From NCBI GenBank assembly GCA_009192285.1, contig WBVU01000008.1, positions 2,304,370-2,368,369 of the forward strand: 64,000 bases of DNA, written 5' to 3'. Both the position numbers and the translations under genes were made by a program. This document shows, one piece after another, positions 25,200 through 36,494 of the stretch. Position 1 is the first letter of the stretch. Each line of letters opens with the position of its first letter. Source of the stretch: Morchella semilibera. Lineage: Eukaryota; Ascomycota; Pezizomycetes; Pezizales; Morchellaceae. Below the pieces are notes generated by a model, which made no database searches, was not told the DNA's origin, and saw only the letters and a list, made by a program, of their open reading frames with translations.

Positions 25200-27640
25200 T
25201 TTTAGGATTTGTGCATTGGTTATTGGAGGAGAATCACAAGAGAGCACTCGGGTAAGGTCACAGAGTATCACTCGGTGCAGGTGTTGCCCAACGATACATG
25301 TAGGTAAAGTATTGGAAATATAAAAGATACATACATGTATGGCATACAACTTTCTTACACCCATATATGTGGGCCTTGGCAGAGAACATCTAGTGTAATC
25401 ATTGTCTTCTCCCGTGGAATGTCAACCCCTTAATTATAACATTGATCACGCATGCACGAAAGTCTTAATTAGTACTACTGCTACGTCATGAAGTAACTAA
25501 ATTAATATGAATCACCCTCAGTATGAATATTTTTGGTTAGCCTTGGAGTATGTTTATATACTTAAGGGCAACCCGAGAGTTGCTTTAACGTTTTTGACTA
25601 CATTCTCTATGAATTAATAAAAGGTGTCTAAGTCCCCCTCCGCCTGTACAGCTGTGTAAGGCTCAACCTTATGGGTATGCCTTGGCGGTAAAGATAGGCC
25701 ACACAAACTAGACCCCTGAGCACACCTTTGGCCAGCTTGCATGGGGAGGAAACCACCTAAACTCAAAATTTCACACAGAGTAGCTTACTTGGACGAGATC
25801 AAGGATGCATGGGCCGGGTCAGATCCTATATCACGATTGCTCCTGAGTTAGCGGCCATATATATTAGAATGCAAGATCCATAGAACAACCTGGGCACATG
25901 GCTCATGCGCAGCGGCCCCTCCTTACAAGCGAGATATTGAACATCGAACCGGTGATGTAAACTCTGACGGAACTCAGAAGATATTGGAAACTAATTCAGG
26001 AGCCCTGTGATCGTGAGTATCCAGTACCTCGTTCATGGGATACGATACCTCGCGGGGTATGGTAATGTCATATTAGGTGTCGTGCCTACAGTCCCAAATT
26101 AAGTCTCAGTGATTGGTTGGTCAGGCTACTCAAACAATTTCTGCAGCATTGGAGCACCCAAATCACATTGTGTGATGATTAGGCGCTCAGTATTTAGGGC
26201 TAAGCTTAGGGCCGTGCACGAGTTGGGGGGTTTTGAAGCAGGTTTCATAATATTTGATCCATAAACCTTCAAACAGTATAGTCCTAGCCCACTCATGGCC
26301 GACTTGGGAAATCTTGTACCAATCGGGAACACGAGTCATTGCAATATATGGTAGTTCGCATAGTACACCCTTGGATTGAGGCCTATCAGCGGTGAGTTCA
26401 TGAAGCTTTGAAGATCTAGACAAATCGCTAAAGACGGTAATTTCAGGGGCTTATGTAAAAACCAATCACTTAATCACGGATGTTTCTTATGTGATGAGTA
26501 TCTAGCTAGATATCATCTTTTCAAATCGTAGCTGATCCCTAAAACATTGAGTGCACCTCCGTGTACGTGTAACTTACAACTACATGTAGATATGAATAAA
26601 AAACCGACCGAGCGAGATGTTATGAGGCTCGCCGTGATTGCAGGGACTTCTCTCGACCAGGACTTTATGCCACCTAAAGGAGTCGACTCGAACGTCCTCC
26701 CAGTTTCGTGTGCGACCGATTTTGCTAACTACATGTACTTGTACATATAAACACACAAACCAAACCCAATTTCTAAATTCAAATAAAAACCTAAAAACAT
26801 CACTCTATTATGTAAATGTATGTATTTATATATTTTCCATTATGGCGGGCTTTTTGCACCTCACTCTATAACGGCATCACCATCTGGACCACACGCAGCC
26901 AGCGATCGCAGAGTGGCCCGTTAGAACCTGTCTTCCCCCCCCCCCCCAGTAGCCCACGCCGGGGGGAGCTAAAGAACCGGCACCTCCCTGCCTCTGAATC
27001 CAAGGCTCCACTATAGTAGGGGCGTTACACACCAACTAAACCTTTGATAGGGCGTTGATTAATATTTACCCTTATCTGAGCGTGAGGCCTGGCTCTTTGG
27101 GTCCCTTACACCGTTACACCGCTCCATCCCGTCCTAGGACAGTAATCTTCAATGTTTTCTAAGTTTTCTAAGTGGGAGTGGTGAGTCGTTGAGCCAGGTT
27201 GGTTGGGTTGGTTTGGGTTGGCTGGAGGGTAAAAGGACCAAGAGGAGGGTGCCCACCACCAGGCCGCCACCGCATCTAGCTTTGTATAGAAGATCGAGCA
27301 CATGTACCTGGTTGATATATTCTTGTAGTAGCTAAATGAGGTACCAGAGAGGCTGTAGATTCGCTAAGGTATTCCCGTCAATATTTCTATGTACGAGCAA
27401 TGCGATCGGGATAAGAATACCGTATTGGAATAAAAGCCAGCGATCTGTCCGCCGCCAAGGAATCATCCGAGCCCCAGTGATAGTTTATGATGCTAGCCGG
27501 GTAACTCATCAGCGCGAAGTCGAGCCGCAGCTTCAAGCTCCCCCACTAATACCACCACGCACGCATTCGCTCCATCTCCAAATATATCCCCCCGCCTTCC
27601 ATCGTTTCGGTCCTTGCCGCTTGATATCTTCATCCTGCTC
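25200..27640. other. Gene-free stretch between HAS1 and PRE8
   Basis: No gene supported. It contains TATCACTCGG at 25266, related in its flanking sequence to the copy at 16917, and TACATGTA at 25305, 25332, 26581 and 26730. A run of C lies near 26936-26947. Confidence 0.55.
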
Positions 27641-27645
27641 TCACA

Positions 27646-28832
27646 ATGGCCGACAGATATTCATTCTCCCTCACAACCTTCTCCCCAAAGTATTATTGCC
27701 CCACCTTCCCCGGGAGTTTAAATACTTAGCTGACCCCAAGTGTCTATCTAGTGGGAAACTTGTTCAAATCGGTACGTCACTTTTTGCGGAGCTTCCGGGG
27801 CGTTATAGATGAGCGTGAAAGATATCGAAACGGAATATCGAGTACTACTAGTAGATGGGGATGGAGTGGATAATGAAACGGGTAGCTGATTCTGTGGCAT
27901 GCTCTTAGAATATGCTCTCAACGCCGTAAATCAGGGTGTCACTGCTCTAGGGATTAAAGGTCATTATTGATTTCTCCAGCGTATGATTCACAGATAGCCT
28001 CTAATACAAATTACAGCGACAAACGGCGTTGTTCTAGCCACCGAGAAGAAGTCATCAACCCCGCTCATGAACTCATCGTCCCTTGAGAAGATATCCCGCA
28101 TAACTCCGAACATTGGCATGATCTACTCCGGAATGGGTCCTGACTACCGAGTTTTGACCGATAAGGCCCGGAAGGTTTCCCACACAGATTACAAGCGAAT
28201 TTACAACGAATACCCCCCCACCAGGATATTGGTGCAGGATGTCGCGAAGGTGATGCAGGAGGCCACTCAGAGTGGTGGTGTTAGGCCTTTTGGCGTTAGT
28301 TTGCTTGTTGCTGGATGGGATGACAAGCCTGCCGGTACAGGACAGGGTGGACCAGCGTTATACCAGGTGAGCTATGGTTATCACGAGTTCAGGAATACGA
28401 GGTGGGTGGTTGGAAGCTGATACGGGATTTAATCGCAGGTTGACCCCTCTGGCTCGTACTTCCCATGGAAAGCGACTGCCATTGGAAAGAGCGCGACCTC
28501 TGCTAAGACCTTCCTTGAGAAGCGTTACAATGATGGACTAGAGCTTGAAGACGCCATCCACATTGCTCTCCTGACACTGAAAGAGACTGTAAGTCTGCTA
28601 TAACCCTTCACTATTATATTTCCCTAAGCCATACGCTCCTATGCTTAATACGGAGGCGCTAATTCACTGATTGTAGATTGAGGGTGAAATGTCTGGAGAC
28701 ACTGTAGAAATTGGTATTGTCGGCCCTCAAGCCGATCATCTTCTGGGATTCGAAGGTGTTGAGGGTGCCAAAGGGCCTCGGTTCAGGAAACTGAGTCCCC
28801 AGGAGATTGAGGATTACTTGACCAACTTGTAG
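27646..28832 (+). CDS. PRE8: 20S proteasome subunit alpha-2
   Basis: Exons 27646-27689, 27752-27771, 27909-27959, 28017-28366, 28439-28588 and 28677-28832; 771 bases, 256 residues. The N-terminus [20 protein letters not shown] then IEYALNAV is the alpha-type proteasome signature that shapes the gate of the outer ring. [17 protein letters not shown], the long helix after [17 protein letters not shown] and [18 protein letters not shown] are all alpha-2 features. Exon 2 is only 20 bases. All introns are GT-AG. The start is fixed by the family's conserved first residues. Alpha subunits have no proteolytic Thr1 and none is expected. No frame problem was found. Confidence 0.95.
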
Positions 28833-29199
28833 AACGACCGGGGGTAATTTAAAGTTGCGCTTTGATGTTTACGTAGAAAAAAACACTAGCGGTAGAAGGC
28901 TTGTTACTTGTGGCTTACAGTAATGTCTTTTTGTCTGGTTTTTCTCGCGTAGATGTGTTAGCGCTGTTCGTAGGGAAGTTCTTACATAAAGCCCCTTCTA
29001 TCCATAAACTAAACCCCTACAACGCTTTCTACCCGTCTATAACACAACCTATCCAGTAATTACAAAAAAAAATACCACATTACATACACAACTATCAGCC
29101 AGGTGGGAGGAGGCAAGATGTAGCTTCCGATTAGGGTAGGAGCAGGGGTATTTCTGTACCAAGGAAACGCGGCAAAGCGATCATTGGCACCCAACTCCA

Positions 29200-29403
29200 C
29201 TACCAGAACTCACGGGTGAGTGGCTGCATGTCCGCAAGCCCATCGCGGGAGCGGTTGTCGTTGTAAGTGACATCTGCGTACAAGATTAGGCCGACAAGGC
29301 AGCTGAGATCGGCAGCGGCAGTAATAGCATAGCATACGAACTAGGGGTTTTGGTTAGATTTATGTGTTTAGTTGTGGGGGAAGGGGCTTACGTCAAAGAA
29401 CAT
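29200..29403 (-). CDS. Putative 50-residue membrane microprotein, two exons
   Basis: Exon 1 29392-29403 (ATG plus three codons) and exon 2 29200-29340 are joined across a 51-bp intron, 29341-29391, which starts GTAAGC, has CTAAC-type branch candidates and ends CCCTAG. The product starts MFFDFVCYAITAAADLSCLV; residues about 5-26 form one hydrophobic segment with a short N-terminal side. The polar tail ends MQPLTREFW. The frame stays open through 51 codons only with the splice. I do not recognise the family. The layout suits a small single-pass organelle or ER membrane protein, but this is inference. It lies tail to tail with PRE8 and upstream of the CAR2 3' end. Confidence 0.55.
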
Positions 29404-30047
29404 GATTGATGCTAGCTAAAGGCGTTGAGTATTTTATGGTTGGCTGAGCTGGGTATGTGGTACTTGGAGTGAATATTTGTGGGGGCTTTTATGTTTGGTC
29501 AGTGATGAGAGTTAACTAAATGTAGTTTGGGCGTCTTAAGTCACACTCAAACCTAACCTAGTGAAGAGAGGGAGACGTGGTATCGTAAGCATCGAGCTCG
29601 ACAAACGACATCTCTAGGAAGTATGCATGACTAAAATACGGCCCATATTTCGTGAATGATAATGATAATATATTTACAGTTGATAAACGACCACGAAAGA
29701 GACCATTAACTAGGAGAATACAAGTACACCTTTACAAATGCTTATGCAGAGTAAGTAAAAGAGTTGGTGATAGAACCCGGACACCAGAAAAAAAAGAAAC
29801 TGTTGTAACAAAACCCCAGGACCTGGAACCAGCCGGTATTTATAACCAGAAGTAATGGAATCTATCCGGAAGTTACCCGCTGTATTTGAGGCGTACTGGA
29901 CAAATGAAATAACACCAAGTTGAGCCCCTAGTTATTTATCCAGCGTACAAAAACAAAGGAAAAGAACTGTTGGAAATTAGTCATCAAGGACATTCTTGTA
30001 GGATCTCTCTTCATTAGAAATCCCTTCTTCTTTCCATTTTGGCTGTT

Positions 30048-31661
30048 TTATAGGTCAGTGGTCAGTGATAGGGATCCACAGACAAGAAATGGCGAGACAC
30101 CAACCAGTTCATTGAGAGCCTCTTCAAAAATCTTGAGTGCTCTATCAATCTGCTCTTCATTGATGACAAGTGGCGGAGCAAGCCTGATAATATTCTGATG
30201 GGTAGGTTTGGCCTTCGCGCAAGATTGTTAGCTGTATATTTTTCTCTGGCAACAAGATCGCAAGCTCTACTCACTAAAAGTCCCTTCTCCTTCAAAAGAA
30301 GACAAAGCTCCCAGGCAGAATGGCCAGAAGTCTTTGACTCATCAATGATAACTGCATTCAACAAGCCCTTACCACGAACCAACTTGATGGCAGGGCTCTT
30401 GATGGCGCGAAGTCCTTCACGGAATTTCTTTCCAAGGACCTCTGCGTTCTCGGTTAACTTCTCGTCACGTACCACCTCCAGAGCCGCAATGGCGACAGCG
30501 CACCCAAGCGGGTTACCACCGTAAGTTGAACCGTGGGTGCCAGGCTCAACTGTGAGCATGATGTGCTTGTCTGCAAGGACAGCAGAGACAGGGTAAATGC
30601 CACCAGAGATGGCCTTTCCAAGAAGAACGATATCAGGACGGATTTTGGAGTGTTCGCAACACAAAAGTTTGCCAGTTCTCGCAATACCGGTCTGAATCTC
30701 ATCACAAATGAGTAGTACATTGTGCTTCTTGCACAGCTCGGAAACCTTGCTTAGATAATCATCATCTGGCACTACGATACCGGCTTCTCCCTGGATTGGC
30801 TCTACCAAAAACGCGGCAGTCTCCTTCCCATGGGCTTCAAATGCTTCTTCCAAATCCTTAATGTTGTTATATCGGATTTGCTTTCCGTTTGAAGGGCACC
30901 TAGATCCAATATTGGGGAGGTATGGTCCGTAGTTGTCTCTAGATTCGGGATCGTTGGACAAAGAAATGGCAGCAAATGTACGGCCGTGAAAGTTCTCCGA
31001 GGCTGCAAACACGAGAGCCTTGTTCTCCGGGATGCCTTTCACTTTGTAACCCCACTTACGAGCAAGCTTAATACCGGTTTCAACAGCTTCGGCGCCGGTG
31101 TTCATTGGCAATACCATCTCGTAGCCGAAATACTAATAAATGACAAAACCCTTTAATGCACGGAACCTAGAATGAAAAAGCCCAATGGGATTCTAGGAGC
31201 ATACCTCAGTTACAAATTTGGCAAAAATAGGAAACACGTCGTTGTAGAATGCTCTTGAAGACAATGTTAATCTCTGAGCCTGTTGTACTAGTGCGTTGAC
31301 GATCTTGGGGTGGCAATGGCCTTGGTTGACAGCGGAGTAGGCGCTAAGGAAATCAAGGTACTCTTTACCCTAAGTATAGAAACAAATGGTGTCAGTTATC
31401 GATATCTTTATCTGTTGGGTCTTGCGCATTTCCCGGGTCCATGGGCTGGGCCGAGTGTCCTAGACATAGTGACGAACTAACCTCTGGATCCCAAACACGA
31501 ACTCCCTCGCCCTTTGCCATCACAATGGGCAATGGGTGGTAGTTGTGGGCAGCATATTCGTGCTCGTACTTTATAGCTTGACCAGTGCTTTCGGCGTGCA
31601 CATCCGGAGCCTTTCCGTTCCCGTTAATGGTATTATTGGTGGTGGTAGCTGAAGGAGACAT
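30048..31661 (-). CDS. CAR2: Ornithine aminotransferase (ornithine-oxo-acid transaminase)
   Basis: Exons 31482-31661, 31205-31369, 30275-31132 and 30048-30212; 1368 bases, 455 residues. A PLP enzyme that converts ornithine and 2-oxoglutarate to glutamate semialdehyde and glutamate, the second step of arginine catabolism. Visible family marks are [18 protein letters not shown], the [20 protein letters not shown] block, [18 protein letters not shown], the [12 protein letters not shown] block with the PLP-binding Asp, LLGKAISGG with the Schiff-base Lys, and [14 protein letters not shown]. The last exon begins [17 protein letters not shown]. No mitochondrial presequence is seen, so it should be cytosolic as in yeast. 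Introns are 62-112 bp. Confidence 0.95.
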
Positions 31662-31669
31662 CTAATTGA

Positions 31670-33315
31670 TCATTACCTATAGTTAGCTTCGGACAAGGTA
31701 AGATGGTGTCGGCGTGTCCTAGTTTCAGGTACCTGAGAGATTGCGTAGTAGCCTTGGAATTGCTTTTGATTAAGATGTTTTGGGGATAAATTGGTTCCAG
31801 AAAGTAATAGAGATAAGCTTAGTGGAAGATGATGGTAAGCCAGTAGCTAATTGATGCGCACGAGAGGCGAGACGGAGCTGGTTATATACACCTCTACAGA
31901 ACCAAAGTTACGTAAGGTTTCGTTACATTATTCAAACCACCTATGACAAGGGGGGGGGGGGGAGCCAAGCAGATCTACTCTAGACGGGGAAAGAAAGAAA
32001 GAAAGACATAAACAGAAGCTTTCAATCGGGGGAAGCTCTGGTGGGAAATATCCAACAGTCCCGGTTGAAAGCGGCTTTCTCTCTCCACAGCTGTCATTGG
32101 TTAGGTTACAGGCACAGTCAACAATACGTTACGGCCGTTGCAGAACCCACAGATAGAGTAGATAAACTCCCGATAACTCAAAAGACCCCTGCTTGTGGTC
32201 TGTGTCACATTTGCCCAATCACGATCAATGCATTTGCTTGCACAGAGATCCTGCAGGGCCGTACCCAGGGTGGACTTGCTCCTGCGGGCTCCCGTGCGGG
32301 GTCCGTTACGCGCCTCGCCGCTTCTGTAGCCCCCCCACCCCCCCCCCCCTTTCCTCCATAACATTAAATGAGACAGAAGATGTCAACTACATACATGTAG
32401 GTAATCTACTGATTGAAAGTATTCATGATAGCTCCAAGAAACTTACGGGGCCGATCTTACAGCTTACTTCAACCTGGTAAAAGCTCAGATCACGAGGACG
32501 TTCCCGTGGATATTTAAAAAAAAAAAAAGAGGCAAAAATCAGGTTTTACAAAGAGGGGGAAGGGAAGGGGGGGTAACACCACTTCTCGTGACCGGACCGA
32601 CCTGGTGGCCATCGGGTAGGCATCTGTTCAGGCTGGGAGGGGTGTCGGCATGCAGTCATTACTCCTAAGTGATAACAAACCCGAGAAGCAGCAACCGTCC
32701 CGTTAACACCTACCCCTAAGTGTTAGACCGAAAGCGCAAAACAACGGGGCATCTTACTCCTAAGTGACATTGAAAGCGAACTTTTACTCCTATGTGGCAC
32801 CCAAGCGAGTCTTCAGCCCACCCCACCTGCTCTTAGAGGATGATCTGGAAGTTTATACCTCCAAGTGTTAGGCTCGTTTCAAAGGCAATTACGTCTTATG
32901 GCGGGTTGAAAATTTGCACGATTGCAGCGGCAGGATTCCCAATCATTCTTCAGGACCGTCTGGGGGGACTTGTTGAAGAAATTCGGATCTGCCCAAAAAC
33001 CTGGACGATGCACGACAGGGTTTTGTTTTCCACCTGGTGGATCATTACCCGTCTCATCAATCTCGCAACGGAAATGATTTGAGGAACCTAAAAGTACGGC
33101 ATAAAATAAAAGCAAGATCACAGAGTCACAACATAACAAACCAAAGTAACAGAGAGAGCAAATTATATTCCCCCCCCCAAAAAACGCCACTAAACTAAAT
33201 TCCAAACTTTTGGTTTCTATTTACAAGGCCCGCCAAACCATATACATGTATATACTCCGGGTATGATCTTTGTTTGTCACCAATTACCATGTGTGCGAAA
33301 ATAATCCTCTTGCTT
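31670..33315. other. Intergenic stretch with repeated CTCCTAAGTG motif
   Basis: No gene supported between CAR2 and TSR1. Five degenerate copies of a motif near ACTCCTAAGTGA lie at about 32661, 32712, 32756, 32786 and 32858. TACATGTA occurs at 32393 and 33243. Runs of G, C and A are common. Confidence 0.5.
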
Positions 33316-33318
33316 ATT

Positions 33319-36052
33319 CTATCCGCGGAACTCTTCCGAGCCGCGAGGGAACACACGCTTGTACAAACCTGCGCCAATGTTAGAATACCTACAGAGAGAT
33401 TTTATGGATAGACAGGAACATACTGATAGCGACTGCGTCCTGAGGATTGATCTTTCCATCGAATGTAGCCTTGAAGTACCCGTGAGTACCCAGAGACTCC
33501 TTAATAAATCCACTGCACACAAACAGTCAGTTCCACCCCCCACAACGCAAATACAGAAACAGAACAGAAACACATACCTTCTCCCCCTCTTCGTAAACAG
33601 TGGTATGGCCTTAAACCACGCCACATCCTCCGCATTGAAAAACATATACCGCACCGTGACCAACTTCTTATGGATCTTAAACGGATGTCCCGTAAGGACG
33701 ACCCTCTTCGCCACAACCCTCTGTTGGTCCACATTCAAGAAGCTCCCCTGCCCCACCAGCTCCATCCTCCCGTCCTCATGTCTGCGCCAAAACACGGCCG
33801 GGACATTGCCCCAGCAGACTGGGGCCACGACCGTGGCGATTGTGGTGCGTCCGGGCATGAGGTAACGCTCGAATTTTGCAACATTGTTCTTGCCTGCGCC
33901 GCCGGCCTGTGAGAAGAGGGGCTTGATGAGGAGGCGCCGGGGCCCGACCTGCATGATAAGTTCGTCTTTGGCCTTGATGGGCGAGTGCCCATTGTTGACA
34001 GCGTCCTGATACCCGGTGCTGGGTGTGACGGAGATGTTGACGACTGCCTGCTTGTGCTCATGCCTGAGGAGCGAGTACACCGCCAGGACCTTGCCCTTTC
34101 TGAAGTCGCTGTTCAAATCTGCCGGCGCATTGCGGAGGTAGATGAGGACTCTTGTTCCGGGTGCGACGCCACCCACGAGGGCCTCATTGATTACCTTGTT
34201 CTTAACGGCACCGTAGTTCTCGATTCTTGCCAGACGCTCCCAGTTTTCGGGTTGGAAGGGGCGGTCTTCTTCAGTCTCCCACTTACTGGTGCGGAGGGAC
34301 TTGAGGCCGCGGTAGCGGGCGAGACGCTCGCGCGCAAGGACATTGGGGCGCAGCTCGATCTCATCGGGGAACTCGCGGTCATCGTCGAGTGCGTTTCCGC
34401 GGTTCTTACGGAAGGCCTCGATCTCGGCGAGTTCCTGCTCTGGCGCACGGTCGATGAACATCTCGCTCTTGTCGTCGCCGTACTCCGTCATGGCCTCGGT
34501 CATTGCGGGGCCGGCGAGACCCTCAATTCCGTCTTCCGGGCGTGCAGCAGGGTCTTCTGCCGCCATGTCGACATCCTCTTCGTCCTCAAGGTCGGAGGCG
34601 TCGCTGTCCTCGTCGAGAATCCAGGCGGCCTGGTAGGCAGATGTTCCCTTGGGAAGGCGGCGGGGTGCCTCGTACGGGACATTGATGGTGTCTATGTCGT
34701 CATCAAAGTAGTGGTGGTCGTCAAGGAGAACACCGCGGCGATCTGTCATATTTGTGGGCGCCTCCGAGACGGCATCGGAGATGTCTTGCATCTCGGCTTC
34801 AGGTGCGAGGTCCTCAAGGGTGTCTTGGGCGGGGGTTGGCATGGCCAGGGTGGTGCTGCCTCTGCTGTCAGTCTCAGTGTCGAGTGCCATGTGGTCGGCA
34901 TTGGTGGCGGCGGTTGGAGCGGGAGCGGAGGGATATTCGCAGATGCGGTCGATTTGGAAGTCGCCGTAGCCCTGGATGTGGATGAGGCGGTCGGCGTTAA
35001 GGCCCTTTCCGCGGACGACACCGCCAATGGCGAGGCCGTCAGCCTCGGACCATCGGACGTCGTCGGCGAGGAAGTATGAGCGGGCATCGCGCCAGTGGAC
35101 GCCCTTGGGGTGTTGGGTGCAGAGAGTCCTTATGACGTTGGAAGCCTCCTGCACTGAATCCAGGGAGTTGACCTTTGGGGTTGTGGGGAGGAAGTGCGAG
35201 ATGTAGCTGTGGAGGGACTTCTTGATGTCGGTGCGGCGCTTTGGGGGCTCGATGGTTTCGAGGTGCTGGACTACCACGGTGGTGTTTGAGATGCCTTGGG
35301 CCTCGATGCTGCGGAGGAGGAGCTCGCCATGCGCATCGACCTCTTGAGAGGCGGATAGAAGGAGAACGACGAAGTCGGCGAGCTTGCAGGCGTCGAGGGC
35401 GGCGAGTAGGTCCCGGGCTGGCATTAGCCATTGGACCTTCTGCTTAAAGCGCTCGATGCTATTGACATAGGCCAGTAAGCATAGGATTAAATAAACCTAT
35501 TATATGTATGTATATATGTGTCTCAATAGCCAGTAGTAGTGGTGGTGGTGGTGGTGGTGGTGGTGGTGGTAGCAGTAGCAATAGTAGTATGCATACCTAG
35601 TAACCAGGCTCCCAACCTCCGGCACATCCCCTTCAAGCTCCAAGCTAGCCAGCAATTGTTTAACAGCGACTTTCGCATCGCCGTCCTCACACAATGGCAC
35701 AACAGCGACAATACGGGGAGCGCCCTTGCGGCCATCGAAGACGCGAGTCTCCTTGACGAAATCCTTGTGCTTGTTCTGCTGCATCTGACGGGACTTATTG
35801 CGGCGGTCGAGTTTCGACATGATCTGCTGGTGGGGGGACTTTCTAGTTGAGCCGGGGTCCTCGACCTTACCTATGCGCGGGGATTATTAGATAGAGCTCT
35901 ATGTATAAAGTGCAGACTATTGGGGAAAGGGGGGGGGGTACATAATTACCTTTGTTCTTGGCCCGTATAGAGGACTTTGTAGCATGGCGCGATTTGAAGG
36001 CCTTGTTATTTGCCTTGATGGTGGGGCGGTGGGAGTGCCCCGCGGAGGTCAT
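33319..36052 (-). CDS. TSR1: Ribosome biogenesis factor Tsr1 (40S)
   Basis: Exons 35950-36052, 35597-35870, 33578-35458, 33424-33512 and 33319-33368; 2397 bases, 798 residues (yeast 788). Tsr1 is a GTPase-like but non-hydrolysing factor that holds late pre-40S particles. The N-terminus [20 protein letters not shown] is typical; no P-loop GKS is present, as expected. [20 protein letters not shown] lies in the G-like domain. An acidic central insert ([20 protein letters not shown]) follows, then [20 protein letters not shown] and the C-terminal beta-rich domain ([19 protein letters not shown], then [20 protein letters not shown]). The last 55-bp intron has an in-frame stop, and splicing it gives the conserved end [15 protein letters not shown]. 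Intron 2 holds a (GGT)n run. Confidence 0.94.
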
Positions 36053-36494
36053 GGTGTGAGAGAGGACTGCGCGGGTAGATATAATTCTTTTTTTTTTCTC
36101 CTTTCTTTTATCTTTTATCTTTATCTTTGCCTTTCTCTTTTCTATTCTTTGGCGCCGTGGGTTATTTTAATTGTTTCGTGGATTGGTATTAATGCCGGTG
36201 GTGATGTTGATGGGGTGGGTGTTGGTGGGGTTCAATCGCAGTCCGTAGGTGATAAAAAAAAAAAAAGAGTGCAGCGATTATCGTTATCCCACTCATCACT
36301 CATCACTCACCCGCCTAGGAATTTCTTCATCTCTTCTCACTCACCCCAACTTACCCTGCCCACACACAACATCTTTGACTGGAAATCTTGGCACAAAGCA
36401 TCCCTTCCAAAATTTCAATTTACAAACTTACATATTTTCTATAGACTATCACAAGTACTCAACCTCGCACCAAACCCCCCCCACCCCCCCCCCC
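36053..36494. promoter_or_regulatory. Shared divergent promoter of TSR1 and NOP14
   Basis: 442 bases separate the two start codons. The interval has long T/C tracts, two CTCATC copies near 36291-36303 (reverse of the PAC core GATGAG) and CAAAATTTCA at 36408-36417, the exact reverse complement of TGAAATTTTG before HAS1. Co-regulation of two 40S assembly genes from one promoter is a reasonable inference from the layout. Confidence 0.5.

Noticed and set aside
29652-29855. 67-codon plus-strand frame near CAR2
   Set aside because: Composition is Lys/Arg/Thr-rich from AT-rich spacer, with no domain or splice context. I treat it as chance.
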